DNA of 40,400 nucleotides from an uncultured Eubacteriales bacterium. Its GTDB lineage: Bacteria > Bacillota > Clostridia > Christensenellales > Aristaeellaceae. The notes under the pieces were generated by a model. The model saw only the letters and a list, made by a program, of their open reading frames with translations, made no database searches and was not told where the DNA came from. Of the stretch, positions 33,309-40,226 are shown piece after piece (within the stretch, counting starts at the first letter, position 1; the number at the start of each line of letters is the position of its first letter). The stretch covers positions 1 to 40,400 of the forward strand of contig CACXBB010000021.1 in assembly GCA_902765735.1 (NCBI GenBank), in the 5' to 3' direction. Both the position numbers and the translations under genes were made by a program.

Positions 33309-33363
33309 AGCCTTCCCCATTCAGGGGAAGGTGGCATTTGCGAAGCAAATGACGGAAGAGGTC
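33309..33363. repeat. Half copy of the CCTTCCCC MITE-like repeat
   Basis: AGCCTTCCCC/GGGGAAGGTGGC, then a small stem (ATTTGC/GCAAAT), then TGACGGAAGAGGTCG. It matches the right half of the repeat at 9684-9825; the left half is absent. Confidence 0.65.
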
Positions 33364-33365
33364 GT

Positions 33366-33404
33366 AACTATAATTCCCAATTCCCCATTCCCAATTCCTA
33401 ATTC
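33366..33404. repeat. AATTAGGAATTGGG-type low-complexity repeat at the yhaM stop
   Basis: Read on the minus strand it is AATTAGGAATTGGGAATGGGG followed by AATTGGGAATT. The TAG (33400-33398) that ends the yhaM-like gene lies inside the first AATTAGG unit. Confidence 0.75.
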
Positions 33405-34354
33405 GTCTCTGCCCCTTCCTTCCTCCTGTACAGCTTCCTCTCCAGCGACCATATGCGCTCGGTGAAGCCTCCGGGCGGGGCGTTTTTGAGCTCGCGCTGC
33501 ATCTCGAACATGCGGGCGTCCAGCAGGTCGAGCACATGCAGCACCTCGGCCTCGGGGAACATGGGCGGCTTGGGGCTGCCGTACTCGGGCAGGTCGTGAT
33601 GGGAGAGTATCATGTGCTCCAGCATCATCAGAAGCTCCGGCCGCACCTTGAGCGCCCGGCCGCAGCGGTCCAGCTCCGCCACGCCTTGCACCAGGTGGCC
33701 GATCAGCATGCCCTGGGCGGTGTAGTCGGACACCACGCCGATCTGGTCGGCCTCCATCTCGGTGATCTTGCACAGGTCGTGGAGGATCACCCCGGCGGCG
33801 AGCAGGTCGGCGTCGAGGTTGGTATAGATTTCGCAGATGGCCGCCGCGCCGCGCAGCATGGTGCTGGTGTGGTGCAGAAGCCCGGCGCGCTCCGCATGGT
33901 GCAGCTTGGACGCCGCCGGGTAGTAGCTCAGCTTGTCGCCGCACTCCTCCAGCCGCATCAGCACCAGGTCCTTGAGCTCGTGGTCGGCGAAGGCGTCCAC
34001 CCGGTTGAGGATCTCGTCCAGCATCTCGCTGGCGGGCCGGGGCGCGCAGGGGGCCAGCGCCGACATGTCCACGTCGTCGCTCTCCACCGAGGGCCGCATC
34101 TTGTCCACCCGCAATTGAGGCCGGCCGTTGTACTCCAGCATCATGCCCCGCAGGCGGATCACCTGCGCGGCGGCGGGCGGCGCGGTGAGGCCGTCCCACA
34201 TCTTGGCGTTGACCTCGCCGGAGATGTCGCAGAGGGTCATGTCCAGGTACTTGCCGCCGTTGGAGCTGGTGCGCTGCTGGGCCTGCCGCACCAGCAGAAA
34301 GCCGTCGAATACCTGCCCCTTGATCATGCTGCCGAGCTGTGGCTGTTCGCGCAT
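33398..34354 (-). CDS. yhaM: YhaM-like 3'-5' exoribonuclease (OB-fold plus HD domain)
   Basis: A 318-aa cytoplasmic protein. Residues about 10-90 form the OB-fold (FDGFLLVRQAQQRTSSNGGKY, YLDMTLCDISGEVNAKMWD) and residues about 150-290 the HD phosphohydrolase domain, with metal-binding HHAERAGLLHHT, VILHDLCKI (His-Asp), then LIGHLVQG and LSHHDLPEYGSP. This is the architecture and length of Bacillus YhaM, which degrades RNA and possibly single-stranded DNA from the 3' end. GGGGGGTG lies upstream of ATG 34354. It has its own strong promoter and is divergent from the membrane-protein pair at 34495. The last codons run into a low-complexity repeat that supplies the stop. Confidence 0.9.
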   Translation of the reverse strand: MREQPQLGSMIKGQVFDGFLLVRQAQQRTSSNGGKYLDMTLCDISGEVNAKMWDGLTAPPAAAQVIRLRGMMLEYNGRPQLRVDKMRPSVESDDVDMSALAPCAPRPASEMLDEILNRVDAFADHELKDLVLMRLEECGDKLSYYPAASKLHHAERAGLLHHTSTMLRGAAAICEIYTNLDADLLAAGVILHDLCKITEMEADQIGVVSDYTAQGMLIGHLVQGVAELDRCGRALKVRPELLMMLEHMILSHHDLPEYGSPKPPMFPEAEVLHVLDLLDARMFEMQRELKNAPPGGFTERIWSLERKLYRRKEGAETN

Positions 34355-34401
34355 GAAACCGCACCCCCCGTTGAGTGATGGTGAACCCTGATTCCTACTC
34401 T

Positions 34402-34430
34402 ATAATAGTCTTTCCCCTCCGCGCTGTCAA
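34402..34430 (-). promoter_or_regulatory. Promoter of the yhaM-like gene
   Basis: On the minus strand, TTGACA (34430-34425), a 17-base spacer and TATTAT (34407-34402). The leader is about 40 bases. Confidence 0.75.
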
Positions 34431-34434
34431 GCCC

Positions 34435-34463
34435 TTGCGCATACGGATTATTTGGTCTATAAT
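34435..34463 (+). promoter_or_regulatory. Promoter of the membrane-protein pair
   Basis: TTGCGC at 34435-34440, a 17-base spacer and a full-match TATAAT at 34458-34463. It starts 5 bases from the divergent yhaM promoter, so the two could compete for polymerase. Confidence 0.6.
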
Positions 34464-34494
34464 AGGGATACTGATCTTATCGGAGGTTGACAAT

Positions 34495-35163
34495 ATGCCG
34501 GATACCGGGCTGACAGGGTACAATCTGAGGGAGCATCTGCGCAAGTTCGGCTTGATCTATGTGGTGATCATCGCGGTGACGCTGGTGCTGGGCAACCTTC
34601 TGTGGATCTCCACCGAGCCGCGGGTGCCGGAGAATCAGCGGATACTGATCTACATGGCGGACGAGTGGTCCAACCCGGAGCCGCTTACGGACATCGCTGC
34701 GGACATGCTCATAAAACTGCAATCAGAGGACGACACCCTGCGGGAGGTCGCCTTTGAGAGCCTGATGTTCGCCGACCCGGAGCGGGAGTACACCGGCGTG
34801 ATGGTGCTGATGACCCGGCTGGCGGTGGGCGAGGGCGACATCTTCCTGGCCAACAAAAACGCCATGGACGCGCTGGTGAATGCCGGGGCGTGCCTGCCGC
34901 TGGACGATCACTGGGCGGCGGGCTGGCTCAACGACAGCGGGCTTGAGCCCTACTACGCCACCGTCACCGACGGGGAGACCGGCGAGAGCGCCACGCTGCT
35001 GGCGGGGCTCAGGCTGGACAGCCTGACGGCGCTCAGGGAGATGGAGGCGTTCAACAACGAGGGCGCGTTCCTGGTGATCGCCGAAAACGGTGAAAACATC
35101 GAGGCCTCCCTGCGGGCGGCGGAATTCATGGTGGAGGACCTCAAGAAGGAGGCGGCGCGATGA
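34495..35163 (+). CDS. Membrane-anchored extracellular protein resembling part of a solute-binding protein
   Basis: A 222-aa protein with a short cytoplasmic start, one membrane helix (LIYVVIIAVTLVLGNLLWIS) and an external domain of about 180 residues. The external part shows a pattern known from type I extracellular solute-binding proteins: TGVMVLMTRLAVGEGDIFLANKNAMDALVNAGACLPLDDHW (a Gly-Asp-Ile-Phe strand, then a helix ending in a leucine-rich turn). It is shorter than a full binding protein, so one lobe seems to be missing. GGAGG lies 8 bases before ATG 34495. It overlaps the next gene by ATGA. Its function is unknown; it may sense a small molecule or be a remnant adapted to another role. 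Confidence 0.6.
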   Translation: MPDTGLTGYNLREHLRKFGLIYVVIIAVTLVLGNLLWISTEPRVPENQRILIYMADEWSNPEPLTDIAADMLIKLQSEDDTLREVAFESLMFADPEREYTGVMVLMTRLAVGEGDIFLANKNAMDALVNAGACLPLDDHWAAGWLNDSGLEPYYATVTDGETGESATLLAGLRLDSLTALREMEAFNNEGAFLVIAENGENIEASLRAAEFMVEDLKKEAAR

Positions 35164-35642
35164 TACAGCAGCGGGTGAGCCATCGCTCCCTGCAGGGCTG
35201 GCGCGGCGTGGCGCTCATCGCCGTGATCGCCCTGGGCGTGATCCTGGGCTCCAATCTGTTCTACTACCTGGGCCGGTGGATCGGCAACGCCGCCTCGTTT
35301 ATGTTCATACTCTTCGGCATGGGGGTGGCCTGGTTTCTTTTGAACCGGTACGTGATGAGCTTCGTGTACACCTGCGACGGAAGCTGCCTCCGGGTGCGCC
35401 GCGCCTACGGCCGCTACGAGCGCCAGATGGCCGACATCTGGGTAAACGGCATCCAGCGCTGCGGCACGCTCGAGGACGTGAAGCGCCGCTGCCCCGGCGC
35501 CCGGGTGCAGCGCGCCGTGAAGCCGGAGTGCCCCATCGAGCCCCTGGCCGTGGCCTACAACGACGCCGGAAGGATCGCCATCATGGTGTTGCAGCCGGAG
35601 GATGCGCTGAGGCAGGTAATTGTAAAGGCAGCGAAGAAATGA
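35160..35642 (+). CDS. Two-helix membrane protein with a PH-like cytoplasmic part, unknown function
   Basis: A 160-aa protein with two membrane helices (about 15-38 and 44-64) and a C-terminal soluble part of about 95 residues. The soluble part, LRVRRAYGRYERQMADIWVNGIQ and later PLAVAYNDAGRIAIMVLQP, resembles bacterial PH-like domains by eye (a beta-rich sheet with a final helix); this is tentative. Five Cys residues occur after the helices. Translation is coupled to the preceding gene through ATGA. The two products probably act together at the membrane. A palindromic repeat follows 16 bases after the stop. Confidence 0.6.
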   Translation: MIQQRVSHRSLQGWRGVALIAVIALGVILGSNLFYYLGRWIGNAASFMFILFGMGVAWFLLNRYVMSFVYTCDGSCLRVRRAYGRYERQMADIWVNGIQRCGTLEDVKRRCPGARVQRAVKPECPIEPLAVAYNDAGRIAIMVLQPEDALRQVIVKAAKK

Positions 35643-35657
35643 TCGAAAACGGCGGTC

Positions 35658-35720
35658 GGGCGATCAGGGGATCGCCCCTACGGATCGCACGCAGGCGTAG
35701 GAGCGATGCCCTCATCGCCC
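35658..35720. repeat. Two facing GGGCGAT palindromic repeats
   Basis: GGGCGATCAGGGGATCGCCC begins at 35658 and ends in CTAC near 35681. An inverted copy, GTAGGAGCGATGCCC..., runs 35697-35720. They match the pair at 20073-20189 but are 15 bases apart. Confidence 0.7.
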
Positions 35721-35739
35721 GCCGGACTGAAAAGGCACA

Positions 35740-35771
35740 AACGGCCCCGGGACGCGCGTCCCGGGGCCGTT
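35740..35771. terminator. Bidirectional terminator
   Basis: AACGGCCCCGGGACG and CGTCCCGGGGCCGTT form a 15-bp perfect stem around a very short loop. It lies between the membrane-protein pair and the convergent rubredoxin gene. Confidence 0.8.
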
Positions 35772-35781
35772 CGCATTGCGG

Positions 35782-35940
35782 TTATGCTTCGGAGAACATG
35801 TCCTTGCCGACGCCGCACAGCGGGCACTCAAAATCGTCGGGCAGGTCTTCAAACTTCGTGCCGGGGGCGATGCCGTTCTCGGGGCTGCCGAGGTCCTCGT
35901 CGTATTCCCAGCCGCAGGCGTCGCATACAAACTTTGCCAT
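35782..35940 (-). CDS. Rubredoxin
   Basis: A 52-aa iron protein with the two rubredoxin knuckles FVCDACGW (Cys6, Cys9) and [13 protein letters not shown] (Cys39, Cys42), which bind one Fe. It has the usual [18 protein letters not shown] linker. Rubredoxins carry single electrons in the cytoplasm, often to oxygen- or peroxide-reducing enzymes in anaerobes. GGAGGG precedes ATG 35940; a longer in-frame start at 35982 would read through the promoter region and is rejected. The promoter at 35974-36002 is close to consensus. No rubrerythrin or superoxide reductase gene is near. Confidence 0.95.
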   Translation of the reverse strand: MAKFVCDACGWEYDEDLGSPENGIAPGTKFEDLPDDFECPLCGVGKDMFSEA

Positions 35941-35973
35941 GGTATAACCCTCCAAATTCATATTTGTAAAGAT

Positions 35974-36002
35974 ATTATACACGATTTAACAGGGTTTGGC
36001 AA
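35974..36002 (-). promoter_or_regulatory. Promoter of the rubredoxin gene
   Basis: On the minus strand, TTGCCA (36002-35997), a 17-base spacer and TATAAT (35979-35974). It lies 8 bases after the stop of the TtcA-like gene. Confidence 0.75.
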
Positions 36003-36010
36003 CCGTCAAA

Positions 36011-36835
36011 TCAATCATCTTCCAGATTTTCCAGAAAAGTGTGCGCCACGCCCTTATGCTTCCAGCCCACCAGGGTGTCCAGCTGCACGGTGTGGACGCT
36101 GTTGAATATGTTTTGGGAGACCTTGGGGTGGTCGGCGTCGAGGGTCTGTATGAGCAGCTTGACGTACTGCCGCCGGGAGTCCGCGCGCTTGCGGGTCACG
36201 CGGCAGGCGCACTGCAGAAACTCCAGGCCGCAGTCGTCCCGCCAGGCGACGATGTCCCGCTCCCGTATGGCGTACATGGGGCGTATGAGCCGCAGGCCGG
36301 GGAAGTTCCTGGCCTCCAGCATCGGCGGCATGGCCTGGATCTGCCCGCCGTAGAGCATGGCCATCAGGGTGGTCTCGGTCACGTCGTCGAAGTGGTGGCC
36401 CAGCGCCAGCTTGTTGCAGCCCAGCGCTTGGGCGTGGCGGTACAGGCAGCCCCGGCGCATCCGGGCGCACATGAAGCAGGGCCGCGCGTCCTGCGCCGCG
36501 GCGGCCTCGAACACGTCGGACTCGATGATCACGGGGTCGATACCCAGCCGCCGGACGTTTTCCTCGATCTGCCGCCGGTGTTCGGGGGCGTAGCCCGGGT
36601 CCATGACGAGGCTGACCGCCTCAAAGGGGATCTCGAAGTGCCTCTGCAGCATCCGCATCAGCACCGCCAGCAGCATGGAATCCTTGCCGCCGGAGACGCA
36701 CACCGCCACGCGGTCCCCGGGCTTTATCAGCCGGTATTCCCGGACGGCGCGGCAGAAGGGCCGCCACAGCGCCTTGCGCCGGCGGGTGAGTATGTCCCGC
36801 TCCATGCCCTCGATGAAGTTAAGCGCGCGCGCCAT
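36011..36835 (-). CDS. ttcA: TtcA-like PP-loop ATPase (tRNA 2-thiolation type)
   Basis: A 274-aa PP-loop ATPase. The P-loop is VAVCVSGGKDSM (SGGKDS at 48-53). CFMCARMRRG gives Cys120 and Cys123, and QCACRV gives Cys209 and Cys211; the first pair plus one of the second pair match the three Cys that hold the 4Fe-4S cluster of TtcA, which thiolates C32 of some tRNAs. GHHFDDVTETTLMAMLYGG is the family's conserved histidine loop. The reaction needs ATP, sulfide donor and the cluster. It starts one base after the stop of the HMA-like gene, so both are probably translated together. Related PP-loop enzymes can modify other substrates, so tRNA is likely but not proven. Confidence 0.8.
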   Translation of the reverse strand: MARALNFIEGMERDILTRRRKALWRPFCRAVREYRLIKPGDRVAVCVSGGKDSMLLAVLMRMLQRHFEIPFEAVSLVMDPGYAPEHRRQIEENVRRLGIDPVIIESDVFEAAAAQDARPCFMCARMRRGCLYRHAQALGCNKLALGHHFDDVTETTLMAMLYGGQIQAMPPMLEARNFPGLRLIRPMYAIRERDIVAWRDDCGLEFLQCACRVTRKRADSRRQYVKLLIQTLDADHPKVSQNIFNSVHTVQLDTLVGWKHKGVAHTFLENLEDD

Positions 36836-36836
36836 G

Positions 36837-37061
36837 TCAGCTCAGAAACACGCCGGCGGCGTCCAGCGCGTCCTCCAGCGCGGAAAGGTCGATGCCGTCG
36901 TGGGTGATCGTCAGCGCGCCTTCCCGCCGGTCCGCGCGGGCGTCCAGCACGCCGGGACGCTGCCTGAGCAGCGCCTCGATCTGCCCCTCGCACGTCCGGC
37001 AGTGGTTCTTCCCCACGCAGGACTCGCAGGGAAGGTAGCTGTAACGGTAGGTGGTGGTCAT
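36837..37061 (-). CDS. Small HMA-like protein with four cysteines
   Basis: A 74-aa protein too short to stand out on length alone, but preceded by GGGAGG at 7 bases (ATG 37061). CRTCEGQIEALLRQRPGVLDARAD fits the heavy-metal-associated (HMA, copper-chaperone-like) fold, in which CxxC binds a soft metal and the helix and GV strand follow. A second CxxC sits before it, so the order is Cys12-x2-Cys15-x5-Cys21-x2-Cys24. The second half (ALTITHDGIDLSALEDALDAAGVFL) completes the beta-alpha-beta pattern. It sits one base upstream of the TtcA-like gene. It could deliver metal, iron-sulfur or sulfur to that enzyme. Confidence 0.65.
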   Translation of the reverse strand: MTTTYRYSYLPCESCVGKNHCRTCEGQIEALLRQRPGVLDARADRREGALTITHDGIDLSALEDALDAAGVFLS

Positions 37062-37097
37062 CGCGTTGCCTCCCGGTGGTGCAGAGTGCAGAGTGCC

Positions 37098-37260
37098 GTA
37101 GGGACGCCATTCATGGCGTCCGCGAATACCGCTGGCCTCCGTAGGGGCGCCGATGCGGCGTCCGCGAATACCGCTGGCCTCCGTAGGGGCGCCGATGCGG
37201 CGCCCGCCCAATTCGCATCCATGGTTCCGCTCGGGCGGGCGGCGCATCGCCGCCCCTACG
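37098..37260. repeat. GTAGGGGCG palindromic repeat cluster with a 42-base tandem
   Basis: Units of GTAGGGGCGCCGATGCGGCG type. A 42-base segment, GCGTCCGCGAATACCGCTGG..., is repeated at 37116 and 37158, then a partial third unit. A facing GGGCGGCGCATCGCCGCCCC follows. This fills the leader of the HMA-like gene (start 37061). Confidence 0.75.
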
Positions 37261-37269
37261 ACGGCGTGA

Positions 37270-37290
37270 GATATTCTCATTCTCAATATC
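37270..37290 (-). promoter_or_regulatory. Candidate Fur-like operator
   Basis: On the minus strand this reads GATATT GAGAAT GAGAAT ATC, three hexamers close to the GATAAT units of Fur boxes, with a perfect outer GATATT/AATATC palindrome. It overlaps the -10 of the promoter at 37288-37316. The dipeptidase start is 88 bases away on the other side. Assignment to Fur is an inference from pattern only. Confidence 0.45.
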
Positions 37291-37316
37291 ATATCACTTC
37301 CGTGCGAACTGATCAA
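37288..37316 (-). promoter_or_regulatory. Promoter of the HMA-like/ttcA operon
   Basis: On the minus strand, TTGATC (37316-37311), a 17-base spacer and TATGAT (37293-37288). The leader is about 220 bases and carries the palindromic repeats. Confidence 0.55.
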
Positions 37317-37377
37317 GCAGGAAAAGCGAAAGGGAATGGAGAATATTAAAACATCATCAATGAGGAGTGATATCAAA

Positions 37378-38280
37378 ATGTTCATCGCTGACGCGCACTG
37401 CGACACCTTATATGAAATCGCCATCTGCCACACCCGGCCGGAGGACTGTGTGGTCACCCCGGACCGGCTTCGCCGGGGCGGCGTGGGCCTCCAGACCTTC
37501 GCGCTGTTCTGCGGCAAGCACGGCACCCAGGGCACGGCGTATCAGGACGGCATCGACATGCTGGGCGCCGTGCCCAGACTGGGCGTGCCGGTGCTGACGG
37601 GCGACCTGCCGGACGCGCCCCCGGAGGTCCCCACGGGCATACTGTCCTGCGAGGGCGGGGAGATGCTGGAGGGCTCCATCGAGCGGTTTAACGAGTTCAT
37701 GGCTTCGGCGCGGCTTCGCATGATCGCGCTGACCTGGAATTTTGAAAACGAGATCGGCTATCCCGCGGCGGGCGGGGAGAAGAAGGGCCTCAAGCCCTTC
37801 GGCTTCGAGCTGGTGCGGGCCATGGACGCCGCCGGGGTGCGCGCGGACGTGTCGCACCTGAACGAGGCGGGCTTCTGGGACCTGATGGACCACGCCGCGC
37901 TGGCCCCCATCGCCACCCACTCCGACTGCCGCTGGCTGTGCGACGTGCCCCGGAACCTGACCCGGGAGCAGGTGAAAGCCCTCATCGACCGAAAGGGCTT
38001 CATCGGCATCAATTTCTATTCAAACTTCCTCAAAGCCGACGGCCGGGCCACGCTGGACGACGTGGTGCGGCACATCGACGCCGTCTGCGAGATGGGCGGC
38101 GAGCACGTGCTGGGCTTCGGCTCCGATTTCGACGGCATCGAGGCCTGGCCCGACGGCCTGGGCGATCCCACCGGCTTCCCCGTCCTGCTGGACGCGCTGC
38201 GACAGCGCGGCTATTCCGAGGAGACGCTTCAAGGCATCGCGGGGCTCAATATGTGGCGGGTGCTGAAGGAGAGGGCATGA
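37378..38280 (+). CDS. Membrane-dipeptidase family metallopeptidase
   Basis: A 300-aa enzyme of the renal (membrane) dipeptidase family M19, which splits dipeptides, often with D-residues, using two zinc ions. Motifs: FIADAHCDTL (His-x-Asp metal pair), GILSCEGGEML (bridging Glu), DVSHLNEAG and IATHSDCR (further His ligands), and GFGSDFDGIE. Length is normal. There is no signal peptide, so it is cytoplasmic in this organism. ATG 37378 has GGAG 10 bases upstream. It overlaps the next gene's start by ATGA. In such bacteria it probably takes part in peptide catabolism; its link with a GTPase is not explained. Confidence 0.88.
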   Translation: MFIADAHCDTLYEIAICHTRPEDCVVTPDRLRRGGVGLQTFALFCGKHGTQGTAYQDGIDMLGAVPRLGVPVLTGDLPDAPPEVPTGILSCEGGEMLEGSIERFNEFMASARLRMIALTWNFENEIGYPAAGGEKKGLKPFGFELVRAMDAAGVRADVSHLNEAGFWDLMDHAALAPIATHSDCRWLCDVPRNLTREQVKALIDRKGFIGINFYSNFLKADGRATLDDVVRHIDAVCEMGGEHVLGFGSDFDGIEAWPDGLGDPTGFPVLLDALRQRGYSEETLQGIAGLNMWRVLKERA

Positions 38281-40226
38281 ACAACACCATCATCGGCATC
38301 CTTGCCCACGTGGACGCCGGCAAGACCACTTTTTCGGAGCAGATCCTGCGCCACGCGGGGGTGATCCGGACGGCGGGCCGCGTGGACCACGGCGACGCCT
38401 TCCTGGACGCCCACCCGCTGGAAAAACAGCGCGGCATCACCATATTCTCGGATCAGGCGACCTTCGAGCGCGGCGGGCGGCGGTTCTTCTGGGTGGACAC
38501 CCCCGGCCACGCCGACTTCGCCGCGGAGATGGAGCGCTCCGCCACGGTGCTGGACTATGCGGTGGTGATCGTGTCCGGGGCCGAGGGCGTGCAGAGCCAC
38601 ACCGAGACCGTCTGGGCGATGCTCAGGAGGCTTCAACTGCCGGCCTTCGTGTTCGTCAACAAGACGGACCGGGCGGGCTTCGACGCCGGGGCGAGCCTGT
38701 CGGACGTGAAGCGCCGCCTGTCCCCGGACTGCGTGGACATGCGGGGCTATACCGGCGGGAAGATGCCGGATCAGTTGATCGAGGCCGTGGCCGAGCGCGA
38801 CGAGGCGCTGCTGGACCGGCTGCTCTCGGGCGATTATGACGCCGACGCCTGGCTGACCGCCCTCAGAAGGCAGATCGGGCGCCGGGAGATCTTTCCGGTC
38901 TACTGGGGCTCCGCGCTCAACGACGCGGGCGTGCGGGAATTTCTGGACGCGCTGTGCCTGCTGACCGGCGACACCGCCTCCGATGATCAGCCCTTCGACG
39001 CGCTGGTGTACAAGGTGCGCCGGGACGCCCAGGGCAACCGGCTGACGTTTTTCAAGGTGCTTGCCGGGTCCGTCGCGGCGCGGGAGGAGGTGGCGCTGCC
39101 CTCCGGCGCGACGGCCAAGGTCAACGAGCTTCGGCTGTACTCCGGGGCGAAATACCGGCCCGCCGCCCGGGCGGAGAAGGGCATGCTGTGCGCCGCCGCG
39201 GGGCTTCCCGAGGCCCGGCCGGGGGATCATATCGGGCAAAGCGCCGGACGGCGCAACCGCTTCGAGGCCGAGCCGATGCTGGCCTCCACGGTGATGTGGG
39301 GGCCGGAGGTCCCCGCCGGGAAGGTGCTCGGGGCGCTTAAACAACTGGAGGAGGAGGACCCGGCGCTGAACGTCAGCGTGAACGCCGCCGGGGACGCCAT
39401 CGACGTCAACGTCATGGGTCCGATCCAGCTGGAGGTGTTGAAGCAGCTGATGCTGGACCGCTTCGGCATCCCGGTGGCGTTCGGCAGGCTCCGGGTGATG
39501 TACATGGAGACCATCGCCGCCCCCGCCGTCGGCATCGGCCACTACGAGCCCCTGCGCCACTACGCCGAGGTACAGCTTCGGCTGTCGCCGGGGCCCCGGG
39601 GCAGCGGCATCACCTTTGAATCGAAGTGCCACGTGGACGAGCTCAGCCTCAACTGGCAGCGGCTGATCGAGACCCACGTGTTTGAAAAGAAGCACAAGGG
39701 CGTGCTCACCGGCGCGCGGCTGACGGACGTGAAGGTGGAGCTGCTGCACGGGCGCAGCCATTTAAAGCACACCGAGGGCGGCGACTTCCGCCAGAGCACC
39801 TACCGCGCCATCCGCAACGCGCTGATGTACGCCGAATCCGTGCTGCTGGAGCCCGTCTGCCGGTTTGAGCTGCGCGTTCCCGCGGAGGATTACGGCCGGG
39901 TGATGGGGGATCTGACCCGCATGCAGACCGAACTGGAGCCCCCCGCGCCCGAGGGCGAAGGCTTCACCCTGCGGGGCGAGGCGGCGTTCAGGCTGTTCTC
40001 GGACTACATCGCCGACTTCATGGCCGCCACCCACGGGCGGGGGAGCCTGCGCTGCCGGCTGGATCACTACGCCCCCTGCCGGGACGCGGAGGCCGTCATC
40101 GCCGAGGCCGATTACAACCCCCTGGCCGACGATACCCCCGACAGCGTGTTCTGTTCCCACGGCGCGGGCTTCACCGTGCCGTGGGATCAGGTGCGTTCAT
40201 ATGCGCACACACCGCTGGAGAAGTAG
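38277..40226 (+). CDS. TetM/EF-G-like ribosome-binding GTPase
   Basis: A 649-aa translational GTPase with TetM length and layout. G1 is AHVDAGKTTFSEQ, G2 region LEKQRGITIFS, G3 WVDTPGHADF, G4 FVNKTDRAG and G5 YWGSAL. Domains II to V follow, with the TetM-family GPIQLEVLKQLMLDRFG and, near the end, ALMYAESVLLEPVCRFELRVPAEDYGRVMGDLTRM. It resembles the chromosomal TetM-like GTPases of Clostridia more than the acquired tet genes: the switch region between G1 and G2 (VDHGDAFLDAHPLEKQRG) differs from TetM. Tetracycline resistance therefore cannot be assumed; a housekeeping ribosome function is as likely. It is coupled to the dipeptidase gene by ATGA. Its TAG stop is followed at once by TAGGGTTGAGTTAGGAATTAGG-type low-complexity DNA. 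Confidence 0.88.
   Translation: MNNTIIGILAHVDAGKTTFSEQILRHAGVIRTAGRVDHGDAFLDAHPLEKQRGITIFSDQATFERGGRRFFWVDTPGHADFAAEMERSATVLDYAVVIVSGAEGVQSHTETVWAMLRRLQLPAFVFVNKTDRAGFDAGASLSDVKRRLSPDCVDMRGYTGGKMPDQLIEAVAERDEALLDRLLSGDYDADAWLTALRRQIGRREIFPVYWGSALNDAGVREFLDALCLLTGDTASDDQPFDALVYKVRRDAQGNRLTFFKVLAGSVAAREEVALPSGATAKVNELRLYSGAKYRPAARAEKGMLCAAAGLPEARPGDHIGQSAGRRNRFEAEPMLASTVMWGPEVPAGKVLGALKQLEEEDPALNVSVNAAGDAIDVNVMGPIQLEVLKQLMLDRFGIPVAFGRLRVMYMETIAAPAVGIGHYEPLRHYAEVQLRLSPGPRGSGITFESKCHVDELSLNWQRLIETHVFEKKHKGVLTGARLTDVKVELLHGRSHLKHTEGGDFRQSTYRAIRNALMYAESVLLEPVCRFELRVPAEDYGRVMGDLTRMQTELEPPAPEGEGFTLRGEAAFRLFSDYIADFMAATHGRGSLRCRLDHYAPCRDAEAVIAEADYNPLADDTPDSVFCSHGAGFTVPWDQVRSYAHTPLEK

Noticed and set aside
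37116-37199. 42-base direct repeat as a possible CRISPR remnant
   Set aside because: Copies are contiguous and contain the GTAGGGGCG palindrome found all over the window; there are no unique spacers or cas genes.
38277-40226. Calling the GTPase a tetracycline resistance gene
   Set aside because: The switch region differs from acquired Tet proteins and the gene is coupled to a housekeeping peptidase, so only the family level is supported.
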